Source: Cornus controversa (Eukaryota; Streptophyta; Magnoliopsida; Cornales; Cornaceae). Taken from it: a stretch of 64,000 nt of DNA. Of the stretch, positions 1-11,519 are shown in pieces (positions within the stretch are counted from its first letter, which is position 1; the number at the start of each line of letters is the position of its first letter). The notes under the pieces were generated by a model, which searched no databases, had not been told where the DNA came from, and was given only the letters and a program-made list of their open reading frames with translations. The stretch is from assembly GCA_026545225.1 (NCBI GenBank), contig CM048849.1, positions 56,129,836 to 56,193,835 on the forward strand. The letters are read 5' to 3'. The translations under genes and the position numbers were made by a program.

Positions 1-1009
1 AAAAAAAAAAACTACAGAGCCTATTATGCTGTCAGCTTATTTAGGTTGCCTGATGTTGATGATTAATGGATGTATAAGCAATAAATGATTATGCAAAGTT
101 TAAATTTGTCTCTAGCTTGTTTCATTAAGTAAAAAAACCTATTATGCAAACAACCTATTTAGTGTGGCTAATGTTGATGACTAATGGATGTAGAAACAAT
201 AAATGATTTATTTAAAATTTAAAATAAACTCTGTTTGCTAATGTTTTAGACTTTCAGGTGACTAGTCAGTGTTTGGCATGGGCCTCTACCTGAATATATT
301 AAGGAATAATCCAAGTGCACCCATTGTGTTGGGAAATGGGTTCTGTCAAACCCTTAAAAAATCTACATCGTTAACCTTTTATTTCATGACGTACATCAAC
401 AACCAATTTTAAACTGCATTTAAATTGAAAGAGATGAAAATTTACCTATTCTATAATTAACTATTCCTAGGCCTGCCTTGAAAACCTTAAAAACCTTAAA
501 ACAAATTACTTGTATGATTATGATGCTTTGAAGTGAATATGTGGCATGGTGATAAATGATAATGGTCCATTTAGGTGAAAAAATTGATTATTCTTGGGCA
601 GTAAAAGTGGCTTTGAATATAAAAAAATTCCATGAATATACGTGTCCTTTTGAAAATTTAATTGTATGAAATTGAATGATTCTTGTTGGATGCAGAATGG
701 AGCTTAGAGTAAATTGTAAGTGCAATATTAAAAGTGTCAATAGAAACACCTGTTTCATCATGCTTATCAATTTGGAGATTTGTATATAGAATTCATTTGT
801 ATTTTCTCAAGAATTTTGAATATTTATTTTTTGTATTCTTTGAAATTTCCTTTACTTTTTCAAAATTTGGATAATTTTTTAAAAATAAATGAAGGCTATT
901 AAATGCCAGATAAGTTAAATGCCAAGACCCATGTTGGCTTTAAAGTGTTTCAAGAAAAGTGAATTTTTTGGATTATTCGTTACACAACTTAATAAAATAT
1001 GTGAACACC
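1..1009. repeat. AT-rich non-coding DNA with an 80-bp direct repeat
   Basis: No supportable exon is visible. Positions about 22-100 and 140-220 are two diverged copies of one segment: both open with TATTATG and share TGTTGATGA and TAATGGATGTA, offset by about 118 bp. The stretch probably lies in the long first intron of the LSD1-type gene that resumes at 4890. The rest is AT-rich with no recognised element. Confidence 0.5.
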
Positions 1010-2700
1010 CAAGGCTCTAATTTGGTCACAGTGAGAGCATTAAGTTAGACCTAGAGGGGGAGGGGGTTGAATAAATGTTAGTGTTATGGATACTAATTTT
1101 AAAATTTAGTTATTTGTTAAATTCCCATTGATTGTGATTTGTGTTTTAGTTTGTTTTAGTTATTCCTTATAGTTTGTATTCAATCACACAGTCACAAAAC
1201 CATGAAATTAAATAGAGGGCAGAAATTCACAAATTTTTATGTAAAAAACCCTAAACAGGAAAAAACCATGGAACCTATTTTAACCACGAACAATCCACTA
1301 TGAGAAAAAGATTACAACTAGGTTGGCAGTTCCCACACCTTTTGACACAAACCGTACGAAACTCACATTCAATCTCTCCAGGACTTGATCCGCTCCTCCA
1401 ATAGGCTTTGCTCCATGCAAGATGCTTCTCCGTAGTTCAAATTTTCTGCTCTTTTTTCCTTATTGGTTGAATTGATTTGCCTAGGTAGTTTGATGAACTC
1501 TTCCTTGTTGAATACTCAATCACTTATGATGAAGTCTAAAGAAATCCTAGATTGAGTAAACAAAAAATCTCTCTCTCTCTCTCTCTCTCTAGATGATTAG
1601 AGGCTTGTAGCTATACCCTAGATAGAGTATAAACCCATATTTATAGCGAATATAGGTAGCCCATATATTTTTTTAAGTTGAAAAATCCTTGTAGAAACCT
1701 GTTTCAAGATATTTTTCAAAAATAAATTTCTGCAGGATTCGATTGATCAGCATCGACACCTATTGGGAAGCTCTCGATCAATTGAGCCATCAATCAAGGC
1801 TTTCTGAAGTTCAATAAAAAGTTTTCTGGAAAAATTCACTCATCCACCTATCAGTTGAAGTCTACCGGAGAGCCCTTCTATGATTGACCTGTCAATACAT
1901 AGAAAAGATCAATACATTGAAACATAAATTTAAAACCTGTTAAAAGATCAATACATTGAAAAGCCATTTTTGAAGATTAAGTGCCCGTTTGGGGGAGCTT
2001 CTGGTGGATTGAAACGGGCTTCCAAGCTCAAGAAGTCATTTCCAAAAAAATGTTCGTGTTTGGTGAAATAAGAAAAATGGACTTCTAATGAAAGTCGAAG
2101 TCCTAAAAAGTCCATTCAAAAGAAGCCGGAAAACTTGCTTTTGGAAGGAAGCTAGAATTATTTTAAGTAACAAATTTTATAGACAAGTTTGTCTTCTTTT
2201 ATTTCGTGAAACTTGCCTATTGAGAGTAATTATTAAGGATAAATTTGTCAAGTTAAAATTGTGTTAATTGTGGAAGGAATTTCAAAAAATGCATCCACCA
2301 AACAACTGTTTTCTTTTAAATTCCTTTTATTGAAGGCACTATTCAAATGCCTTTTAAATGGAAGGAATTTTAGAGTCAGCAAGCTCCTCCAAACAGGGCC
2401 TTAAACAAACATTTTAACCTTCACCAAGATCAAAATTTGGTTATCCAAGGTCTTTCTAAGGTCATTTACCCGTGCCCTAGATATGTGATTGAGCATGCAA
2501 ATTACTCACCGTCTTCTTTGCCAATCTTTGTCAATATAGCCCTCAACATTTGCACTCATATGACTCATGACACTTTGACACAATACAATGAAGGTTTTGA
2601 GTTGGAAATTGCCAACACCGTGACTCATATACCTAACACAACTATTATACAATATATTTGTAAAATATTGTAATAGTGCATGTATTGGTCTTGTAGACAA
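1010..2700. mobile_element. Possible LTR-retrotransposon-derived fossil (non-coding, copia/LARD-like)
   Basis: The stretch starting with a purine-rich tract near 1055-1075 (AGAGGGGGAGGGGGTTGAAT), followed by a phrase resembling AAAAACCATGGAACC near 1260, and the GATCGATTGA-like tracts near 1740-1800 resemble the non-coding internal parts of plant LTR-type elements that lack genes. No terminal repeats, primer site or coding domains could be delimited. It looks old and broken, and it is itself interrupted by the small element at 1981-2400. The family assignment is an impression from sequence style only. Confidence 0.3.
1981..2400. mobile_element. 420-bp MITE with inverted ends, flanked by TTAA
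   Basis: The left end reads GTGCCCGTTTGGGGGAGCTT. The reverse complement of the right end reads GGCCCTGTTTGGAGGAGCTT, so the terminal inverted repeat matches at 16 of 20 positions. Both sides are flanked by TTAA (1977-1980 and 2401-2404), consistent with a target duplication. No coding capacity is seen. The GGCCCNGTTTGG type of end is common among plant MITEs of the hAT and PIF/Harbinger groups; the TTAA duplication does not decide which. It sits inside an older retroelement-like remnant. Confidence 0.7.
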
Positions 2701-2863
2701 TCTTATATGAATTAGATGGTGTGTGTTGTTGGATTCATTTCGTTATTCTTTTGAGTTACAACGTTCTTTTTTTTTTTTTTTTTTATAAATTGTTTTGAGC
2801 AGTATATGCAGCATGTTGCTGCTTATCATCTTATACCGATATAATATGACGTGATTGAGTTGT

Positions 2864-3125
2864 CTAAGGGGTCTTTAAGCAAGTGACTGGTCCATTGAAT
2901 TTGAATATCTGGCTCAACCCACATTGTTTTGGGCATTTCTTTTGTTTTATTGGCACCTTAACTTGGACCAAATTGCTCCTCTTTACCAGTTGACTGGTTG
3001 GTCTACATTGCACAAGCAAACCATCTCTGAGTGAGTTGAGTGACTTCTCATTTTCATCTTTAATCATGACATCATTTCTCGCTCCATCTTTTCTTGTTAA
3101 ACTTTTTATCCATCTCAACATCCTT
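2864..3125 (-). mobile_element. RTE-type LINE 3' coding fragment
   Basis: The minus-strand frame begins MLRWIKSLTRKDGARND and later reads VQCRPTSQLVKRSNLVQVKV. This follows the order of the C-terminal end of plant RTE-type reverse transcriptase proteins (an MLRWM..-TRKD-.RN block, then a VQRRP..-.VRRSDL.QVEG block), although the intervening RWFGH block is degenerate. Only the last ~85 codons remain and no 5' part is nearby. It is a truncated relic. Two other RTE fragments occur at 43430-43810 and 45197-45425. Confidence 0.65.
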
Positions 3126-3129
3126 TAAC

Positions 3130-4320
3130 TACACTTTTTTATTTTTCTTTGTGTGGTGGGGTGGGGGTAAATTAGCAGTTTTAAAAGAAATAGCCTGGGA
3201 AGCCAAGGGAACAGTACAATAGTTTTTTGTTTTTGTTTTTTTTCCTTTCAAGTAAGAACAGTACAACAGAATTAACTGCCAAAGAAGGAAACAAAAACAT
3301 AACCATAAGTAGCTAACACAGAACAATAAGCAACAAAACAAAGACAACAACTCAAGCTATAAGATGCAAATAAAAAAGCCCCCAGCAGAGCTAAACCAAA
3401 GAAGCCATAAACTGCAGAGAGATATTACAGCAGCATCAGAGCACAACCAATGGAGCAGAACTATAATTTATTCCTAGCTGCTGCTACCTTCCAACCTAGC
3501 TGAGACACCAAAAAGCTATTTAAAATTGGACCATCAAGCAATTCGTAAGCAGAACCTTTACTTTGGTCATAGGACAAACACTAAATCTCAGACATCATCA
3601 GGCAATAACTAATTAGCCACCATCAACAGAACCTTCAACAAACTGACAAGGTTAAACTGACAAACTCTAATCTGAACCGGCATAACATCAATTCTGAAAT
3701 AGCATAGCCATATTAACAAGTCAATTAACTGCTCTAATATCTGATAGGCAAGCGTTCAACAAGCAAAAATACCAAACAAAACCATTAACAGATCAACCTT
3801 ATCAGTACTGAGCTTCCATCAACTGAACAATATGTTGTCTTAGCAATTGTTATTTTGGAATTGGGAGCTGCCAGACATTCAAAATATGATGATCAGTAGA
3901 ACTCTCTGGAACTTTTTTGACTGAAGGTAGTCTTAATCTGATTGAAGAGACAATAATATGGAGAATAGAATCACTATCCAGCTTCTCTCCTGACATTAAC
4001 CTTTTATTTCTCTCTCCAGATATAATAGACTGTGGTGGACAAGGTGAGCTTAATTGATATTGTAAAATGAATTACTCTTGAATTTGGCTGCTATTTATTG
4101 AAGAGTCTCTATCCACATAGAAAAGGAAGATAGCTACTTTTCCTGGATACTTGCACACACTGGGAATGGCATGTACAAAGCACGTTTATTCTATTTATAG
4201 TCAATAGGCATCACAGATGCAGACACATGCAGCAATGGTTTGGCTGCAGCGATCCCATGTTAATTCAAGCTTTTTGATTTATTTAAAAATTTATGTACTG
4301 TTTGAGCTATAGACAATGGT
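3130..4320 (-). other. Unidentified minus-strand open frame (3850-4066) with a T-rich downstream stretch
   Basis: On the minus strand, a frame without an early ATG is open from about 4066 down to a stop at 3852-3850. Near its end it reads SDSILHIIVSSIRLRLPSVK and then LNVWQLPIPK. A CCACAG acceptor-like sequence precedes SIISGERNKR, so it could be a terminal exon. The region following it on the minus strand (3840 to 3180) is T-rich like a 3' UTR or intron. I do not recognise the protein. It may be a relic exon, a retrocopy tail or chance. A second short minus frame (4523-4329, ending NKTTKP) lies upstream with no visible link. Confidence 0.25.
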
Positions 4321-4889
4321 GTAAATCTTCAGGGTTTTGTGGTCTTGTTGACTTGGAAGCTGGAATAGTTTAGAGAGGGAGCAGCCACCTCTGGGTCTTT
4401 TTTTGGATAAGTAACTCGGGGGTTTTCAATACCACTTACATAAAGAATAGGTGTGATAACCTGAGCCCTGTTAGAAAGTATTGCCTTGCTTACATTTGGT
4501 CTCCCATTTGTTCCAAGCGTCATTTCACTTTAGTCACTTTATTATGTGTTAATATTTCAGTGAAGTGGACACCCCCATATCATAAGGTTATAACACCAAA
4601 ATAAAGTACTTAACATTTGACGTAACCGCAAAATAAATAAATAAATTGCCACCAAGTTTAAATAAAAAACTAAGTTATTTTAAAACTCGAAGCTACATTA
4701 GATGGCCTTTTTGTTGTCGTGGGGAATTTTGTGAATTTGAGAGGAAAAGAAGCATGCATCTATTATTAATGTCGACTTGGGAGCAAACATCATTAGAATA
4801 CATATTAGATTATATACTTTCTTGTTATTAGATACTAGATTATTGAGTTGTAGAGATAGATCACTTTTTTTGCTCCAAAACTCCTGCAG

Positions 4890-7800
4890 GATATGAAATG
4901 GCCCAACTTATATGTGGAGGTTGCCGTACATTGCTAATGTATGCACGTGGAGCTACAAGTGTGAGATGCTCCTGCTGTCATACGGTGAACCTTGCACCAG
5001 GTACATGTATTTGAAGATTATTTTCCATAATATGTGGAGATCAGTCCAGGTATACATTGTATTGTCTAGGTCCCTTGACTCGGAACATCATGTTGTGATC
5101 TGTAAGGTCAATTTATAACGATTAACCTTTAATAATCAGTAATCTGACTCGTGTTGTTATATGTATTCACACTCTTCCATGCATTAGACTAGATCAGGGG
5201 GAAGGGATCACTCTTTTGATTGGTGCTGCCAAGGATATCTTCTGGTTAATTTCTTTCTGAAAGTTACAGAGTTCCTCTATGGGTCTTCTGTCATGTCTGC
5301 TAATGTTTTAACCCTCTGAGAAAGAATGGGAAATAGAAAAAATAAAATAAATGATTAGATGGTATAAGTATGGTTCTGAAGAAAAAAAGTAAAAAAATGA
5401 AAAGCAAGATAAAGTGAAGACATCTTGGGACATTTACTTATTGTTGGCTTCTGGCTATAGTTTTGGGGATGATTGGTTTCCTTCTACGTCAGCGGGAAGA
5501 CATCCCATAGCAATGTGATTTCCATGAACTATTATACCAGGTCAATCCTCTGTTTTGTTCTTCTTTCCCCCCCTACATTTATTACATTGTCTTTCTTTTG
5601 GAAATCAACTAGCAGTTTGTGTGTATGCCTTGGGACATGTGGATGGTCTATCTGTGTGAACAATTAGTAGGAAGAACAAATTTCTGTTTGGTGTATGATA
5701 TTTTAGAACTCAACAAGTTTGAGCAATCTTGTGGGGAAGGGATTTTTTGACATTGCTGATGTTTTAAGTTTTAACAGTGTTAGTCATTTTGTTTTGGTTT
5801 TTTTTAGAGGTCTTACCTTGGTGCAATGGCAAGTGCCCTCGCCCAAAGCGGTATGTCTCGGGTTCGAGACTTGGGAGCAGCCTCTTCAAAAATGGGGGTA
5901 AGGCTTGCTGACATCCACCTCTCCCAGACCCCGCTCAAGTGGGAGCCTTGTGCACTGTCTATGACTTTTTTTTTTGTTTTGTTTTTTCTCTGAGGGCATA
6001 TGGTCGTTTCTGAAGCTCCCAAGATAAGCATCTATGAAATTACATGGCCAAGAATTGGGCTTCTTCCTTCAACTTATGCACTGTATGAAATGAGTCAATG
6101 GCTTGAAATTGGCCGGCTGAAAATCAGTCTTGACTCCAGTGGCTAATAGAAATTCTGATCAGTTATTTCTGTTGTGAATAATTATCCTTGGTAAATTCTT
6201 TGGTTTTAAATCTTTAGAAGATTTTAGGAGTTTGCGTGATCATGAAAATTTTCTATTGTTTTTTTTTTGGTTCCATATCATGTATGCTAGAGAACTTGTA
6301 TGTATCTCTAAATCATTACATATGTTGTATCATTATGAAACTAGATAACATACATTGATTATACCAGTGTCCTGGATGTTGCATTATTCTTTTCCATCTA
6401 TAGTCCTTTTACTGACTGTCTTTCTGAATTTGGCCTTTTTGTCCTGCATGCAAAGCATCTAGCCAGCTCGCTCATGTGAACTGTGGAAATTGCCGTACAA
6501 CGTTGATGTATCCATATGGATCTCCATCAGTCAAATGCGCAGTTTGTCAGTACATTACAAATGTTAATGTGAGCATACTTTGATAGTGTTCATTTTTTGT
6601 ACTGTTTTTATGTTTTCTTTTATATATATATATATATTTGCAAGTGCCTACTTCTCTGCAAGCCGTAACATCTATGTGACACTATTGAATTTCTTTGAGA
6701 TCTTGTATGGACCAGTGCTTTAGAATATGCTTGCTTATCTTTCTTTAAGGACCTTCAATTTTTTTGTGTCACAGCAACATCACCATTGTTGAACATTTAA
6801 ACTCTACAAACCTTCTCTATAAAACATCATTTGCTTCATCATTTTCATTTTAGCAGCTTCCTCTTTTATTTATTTATTTTGGTGCTGGGGACTTCTGGTG
6901 GTAATTTTTCATCTTAGATGGTCAAAAATAATTAAAATCTTTAACTTATGTGCATACCATGTTTCACAGAACGTGAACTAGTATGAGCAAAAACTTCGGT
7001 TACTTTTTGAGGTCACAATATTTTCACCTTTTATGGAATTGGTTCAAAATTATTATTGCTCCATCTATCTCAATTTTATAGTCCCTTCCATTTTTGGATG
7101 ATCCATAATACACGCCTGTTTTGAAAAGTCAATGGATCAAATTTTTTACCATTCCCAATGTACTCTGAAAGTCAAGTTGAATTCAAACTTGCCTTAAAGT
7201 GAATCTGTAAATTTTTGAAGGACATTTTTGAACAAAAAAATATTTTTTAATTTAACGTGAATGCACTAAATGCTTTTATGTTTAAAAGTTGGATTTTTGA
7301 AAGGTGGAAACTTGATATGGGATAGAGGGATAAAATATTTTGGTGCCTATGTATTTTTTTATAAAAATACAATAGGAATCCTGAGAAACTTGGAACAAGA
7401 CTGGCTTTGCTGACCAGTGTTTGATGTTGACTGGAAATTTAATACTTAGGAGGACTGGAAATTTAATACTTAGGATGGATTGATTGATGGACAGTTATGG
7501 TGATTGGTGTTAATGACTAATGATTCAATACTTGAGCATTTGTAAATAATTTTTGGTAATTTTGGATAGTACTAGAATGGCATCATATTATTATTCTTTC
7601 TTAGTTTACTTTTGTTCATTTGTTATATGACACTTGCTCTCTATATTGATGTTTTGATAGATATCTATGGAGTGTTTTGCAATTGAAGGCCATTATATAA
7701 TCCGAGTGTTTCAAATATTTGTATACAACTTATTTTGAGTGAAAAGTGGAAACATAATGGTTTACTTTATTGGTCATGGCCTTGTGAATTTGTGGAGATA

Positions 7801-10477
7801 AAGTGAGAGAAAACCTATTGAAATGGTTTGTTCACATGTTACAAATATCAATAACTGACTAGTGAGGAAGACTAACATGGATTTCATTAGCATTAAATAA
7901 TGCTTGGATGAGAGAAAATAAAACTTGATGTGGTTTAAAGTAATAAGGAAAGACACGGTAGCCCAGTGCACTGGTAAAATAGGATTCATATAACCAATCC
8001 AAATAGTTGGGGTAGGAAAGAAGATGATGTTTAAGCTTCTGGGGGAGAAACTTTGAACTCAAGTGTTGGGTGTGACAACCATTAGAGTGCTAAGAGTACT
8101 TACTTTGATTGGCTTCTTTGTTCCTAATATAATAGCTCTCACCATCTATGATAGCAGTGTGACCTCACAGTTTTAAGTCACGAAGTTGCTAACATCATTA
8201 CTCGAATGGTTGATGTGTTGGGTGTGACAACCATTCCAGTACTGAGTTCCTCTTGATACATGCCTTGATTGGTTTCTTTGTTCCTAATATAATAGCTCTC
8301 CCCAGCTTTCATGTTTGAGCCTGGAACCTTAAGCGGACCAGAAATGGGATCTGGTTAAGATTCCCAGTTTAACCATCTTGTCAACCTAGAATAAGCTGTG
8401 ACCTCATAACTACATCATAAATATATTAATTAATAATATTAGATAAAATTATTAAAAATATGAAAATTATTGAACAAAATCCTTTTTTGAATAAATTACT
8501 TCTTCTGCTTCATATTATATTGTCCCCCTTTGCACTATTGGATGTCCCAAAATAAATGTCCCTCCTGAAAAGTTAGCACATAAATCTATGATAAAATTAA
8601 ATTTTAGAGGGACATTTTTGAAAATTCAATTTTTTTCCCCACAATTTGAATGCATTAAAAACTTAGAAGGTTGGAATCCCAACAAGGGACAAATTTGGAC
8701 GGAGGGTGTATATCATTTTCCTAGAATATTTGAAAGATATATCACAACAGTGCATAAATTTGCAATTTACCAATAACTTTGTATAAGTGTTTTAAGCAAT
8801 TGAAATATGTAATTTAGAAAACTTGAAACTGTTAAGTGAACACTTCCGTGGATTACAAAGTTGAATATAATTTACAATTAGTGAGTACTGAGTAGTAATT
8901 CCATCTTTTTGGTTACACCTACTAACATTTTTTACCTCTAACTCTATCTGATTGAAAATGCAAAGACCGAAAGTAATGCCTTCGACCATTCAGTGACCAA
9001 ACAAAGCCATTAAGACTATAAAATTAATGAGCATAAAAAGCTATCTTGTTGCCATTAATCAATCAATAACCAGAGCATAACATCAATTATAACTGTGCAT
9101 ATATAATATTTACACCCACAAATGTGTATTTGTGCATGTGAAAGAAGGGTTGAACGCATCTTAGAGATATGAACTTATGATCATGAAGGCCACCCATTGC
9201 TGTCTTAAAAAAGGAATCAACTGAGTTGTGGCAATGCTGAGACTCAGACTGAGAGGCATCAATATATGTTTGGGGCTGAATCATGCCCTAACTTTTATAT
9301 ATATGCTAGTTAAATTGTGTGGTTCCTGCCTCCAGACCATTGGCCCAGGTGGTGTGAACTCTTCCTCTCCAAAGGAGAGGTGAGCTGTTTGACCCCATGT
9401 GGAGCAGTGTGGTGTCTCTATGCGCGTTGCTTACCTAACAAAAGAAAAAAAAAGGAGGAAAAAGCGTGTGATTCCTTGAACTCATGATAGGTTTTTCATG
9501 AGACACAAATCAAAATAACTTATTATTGGAAGGGAAGGGAGAGAACGGGCTGGGGGGGGGGGGGGGGGGGTTTCTTGGAACTTGCCTGTTTGAAGACTCA
9601 GTTTGAGTGGTTTTGTGCCTGGGTCTGGTAGGTTTTAAAAACAATGTTCCTCCCCTCAACCAAAATAATAATAATAATAATGCTTTTGAATTTACTGTTT
9701 GAGTTCCGTTGTCATATTTTTAGAAATTAATATGTGCTCAACTTTAGATGCACAACTGAATACACTCCCAAGCTTTCTAAAATGTCCATATTAGTAATTA
9801 TGAATGACTTCTGAGTGGTTTGTTGCTTGTACAAGCTATAGCGGATATATGCTACAATAGTACAATGATGATATTACTTTTTGTTGCTTGTCCAAGTTAG
9901 GACATATATACTATAATGATGGTATTACTGTTACCTTATTCAATCTGTGGTTGGTGTTTCTAGTCTCTTATATGCTTTTACTTGCAGATGAGTAATGTTA
10001 GGGTCCCCATTCCTATGCAGAGACCTAACGGGACAGCCACATCTGCGTCGATGCCTTCTACTTCAACGGTGAGTTTTTTTTATATTTTTTATTTGTGCTG
10101 TAGTTCTCCCAGTATTCCAAATTGTTGTGAAAAAGCTTTCTTGAGCTGAATTGCTGTAGTTTGTCCACTAAGAAATTAAATGCAGTTCTGTGACAGTCAA
10201 TGTGTAACTAATTTTTTGGAGCACTGTATTACTCTTGCAGGCAATGCCCCATTCTCAGAGTCAAACTGTTGTTGTTGAGAATCCTATGTCTGTTGATGAA
10301 AGTGGCAAATTGGTAACTATATTTTTTCTTTTTCTTACTACCGATCTTTTTTTCTCGTCCCTCTTTTCCCTTGAGTTACTTTTTCTTTTTCTGGTGCGTG
10401 GAACTGACGATATATGATTTGTAACTTTGTAGGTGAGTAATGTTGTTGTCGGCGTCACCACAGAGAAAAAGGGATGA
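4890..10477 (+). CDS. LSD1: LSD1-type zinc-finger protein (5' partial)
   Basis: Ortholog of Arabidopsis LSD1, a regulator that restrains superoxide-triggered hypersensitive cell death and interacts with transcription factors such as bZIP10. Visible exons: 4890-5000, 6456-6568, 9988-10068, 10241-10312 and 10433-10477 (140 codons plus stop), all GT-AG and in phase. Finger 2 reads [19 protein letters not shown] and finger 3 [19 protein letters not shown], each continuing to a closing CxxC half. The tail carries the near-invariant [20 protein letters not shown] and ends TTEKKG. The first visible exon starts in mid-codon (GYEMAQLI), so the exon with the initiating Met and finger 1 lies left of the window; I searched 1-4889 and did not find it. 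An ATG at 4898 could serve as an alternative start giving a two-finger protein. Introns carry a SINE and two Stowaway MITEs. Confidence 0.93.
5807..5975 (+). mobile_element. Au-like tRNA-derived SINE in an LSD1 intron
   Basis: A pol III A box-like TGGTGCAATGGC lies at 5819-5830 and a B box GGTTCGAGAC at 5861-5870. Downstream comes GCAGCCTCTTCAAAAA, then GTAAGGCTTGCTGAC, CAGACCCCGC and GGGAGCCTTGTGCACTG, ending in a T run. This order (A box, B box, GCAGCCTCT, GGTAAGGCT, ACCCCGC, GGGAGC.T.GTGCA, T tail) is that of the angiosperm Au SINE family. The copy looks full length or nearly so and lies in the sense orientation of the host gene. Confidence 0.85.
7058..7333. mobile_element. Stowaway-like MITE in an LSD1 intron
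   Basis: The left end reads GCTCCATCTATCTCAATTTT and the reverse complement of the right end reads TATCCCTCTATCCCATATCA. Both are degenerate versions of the CTCCCTCCGTCCCA terminus of plant Stowaway (Tc1/mariner) MITEs. The body has the usual TTTGAA..GGACATTTTTGAA phrases and no coding capacity. Ends are approximate to a few bases. Confidence 0.6.
8064..8301. repeat. Direct repeat of about 80 bp in an LSD1 intron
   Basis: Positions 8064-8141 and 8217-8301 are two copies of one segment. Both start GTTGGGTGTGACAACCATT and end TTCCTAATATAATAGCTCTC, separated by about 75 bp. No element family was recognised. Confidence 0.75.
8497..8710. mobile_element. Stowaway MITE (~214 bp) with TA target site
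   Basis: The left end is TACTTCTTCTGCTTCATATT and the reverse complement of the right end is TACACCCTCCGTCCAAATTT. The CTCCGTCC core and TA at both boundaries (8497-8498 and 8709-8710) are typical of Stowaway MITEs. Internal phrases GTCCCTCCTGAAAAG and GAGGGACATTTTTGAAA fit the family. It is a second, separate copy from the one at 7058. Confidence 0.75.
9330..9450 (+). mobile_element. tRNA-derived SINE-like copy (non-Au family)
   Basis: Order of landmarks: CATTGGCCCAGGTGGTGTGA (A-box region), TCCTCTCCAAAGGAGAGGTG (a small hairpin), GCTGTTTGACCCC (B-box-like), GTGTGGTGTCTCTATGCGCG, then TTGCTTACCTAACAAAA and an A-rich tail. A copy at 21021 has the same order, so the two appear to belong to one family. 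Ends are approximate. Confidence 0.55.
9552..9570 (+). repeat. Homopolymer run of 19 G
   Basis: An uninterrupted G tract within an LSD1 intron, unusual in AT-rich surroundings. Its length is error-prone in sequencing, so the exact count should not be trusted. A run of this kind could form a G-quadruplex. Confidence 0.9.
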
Positions 10478-11519
10478 AATCCCTGATTTATCTGCTGCAG
10501 ATTATATAGTTGATTGCTCAATCATTGTTTCTCATCGATTGTGAAGATGGGGATGGAGGTTGTGTATATTAGAACTGGAATGATTATTATTTGTTGACAT
10601 CGCTAGTTTGCCTTTAATGTTTCATAAAATTTTACTGTGATGGACATTGAGAGTTAAGTGGAATGGACTGTCTTGCTTCTGTCACCTGTGTAATTACTTT
10701 ATTGAACAATTTCTTTTGTCATATTATTTTGAGCTGAGTAAATATGCTCATAAAATATTTAAGAAGTATGGAAATATTGATGCATATATCATCTTTTCTG
10801 ATTAAAATTATTTTGATTTGTGTGTGACCTATGACTATGACTTAGGCCAGCTTCAGGACTCCATTTCCCTCCTCAATCCACCACTTTCTTTTCTTTTTTT
10901 AAAAAATAAAGATAATTTTCCTTGAAGTTTTGCATTAGCACCTGCGGATTAAGCTTGGAATAAAATTGTGCTGATTTCTCATGGAGTTGGGCTAAAATTA
11001 CATAGACTTCTTAGGCCGATGGAATAATTTTATATTGCTTACGCAACTATTTCACATTGCTTATGTAGCATATTGTGTTGCGCAAGTAGTAAAGAACTTA
11101 AACACAAGATCTTTTAACACCGGAGGTGATCTGATTCGAAGTTATGACCTTTGGCATCATTAGTTGCTAACATTAGTACGTGCAAAGCAATAAAGTCACT
11201 TTCGTATCAAAAGATAAAGTTATATGCATAGTTTAGATTTGTGAGTACCGAATTAGCATATGACTACATATTAACGTGATTTTCACTCTTTGTGATGGGG
11301 GGGTTCAAATTTCTTAACAACCAACATTAAGGCGTGAAAGTAACTGGTTGGTTAGACAGACCATAGAAATTACAGACACGAATGACAACCACAATTTGCT
11401 TATTAGACTTTAAGAAATCATATTGGTGATCCATTTCTCTCTTTCTTGGTCTATATTAAACCAGCCCTCCCTACCAATGTAAATTGGCCCATACATATCT
11501 CTCTCTCTCTCTCTCTCTC
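10478..11519. other. Intergenic: LSD1 3' region and CASP-like gene upstream region
   Basis: The first ~250 bp are the probable 3' UTR of the LSD1-type gene, with AATAAA-like AT-rich stretches. From about 10850 the DNA is anonymous and AT-rich with no exon. A TATA-like CTATATTAAA lies at 11451-11460, about 60 bp before the CASP-like start codon. A (CT)n tract at 11498-11519 runs directly up to that ATG, as is common in plant 5' UTRs. Confidence 0.5.

Noticed and set aside
5719-6031. Open frames over the LSD1 intron
   Set aside because: They are translations of the Au-like SINE.
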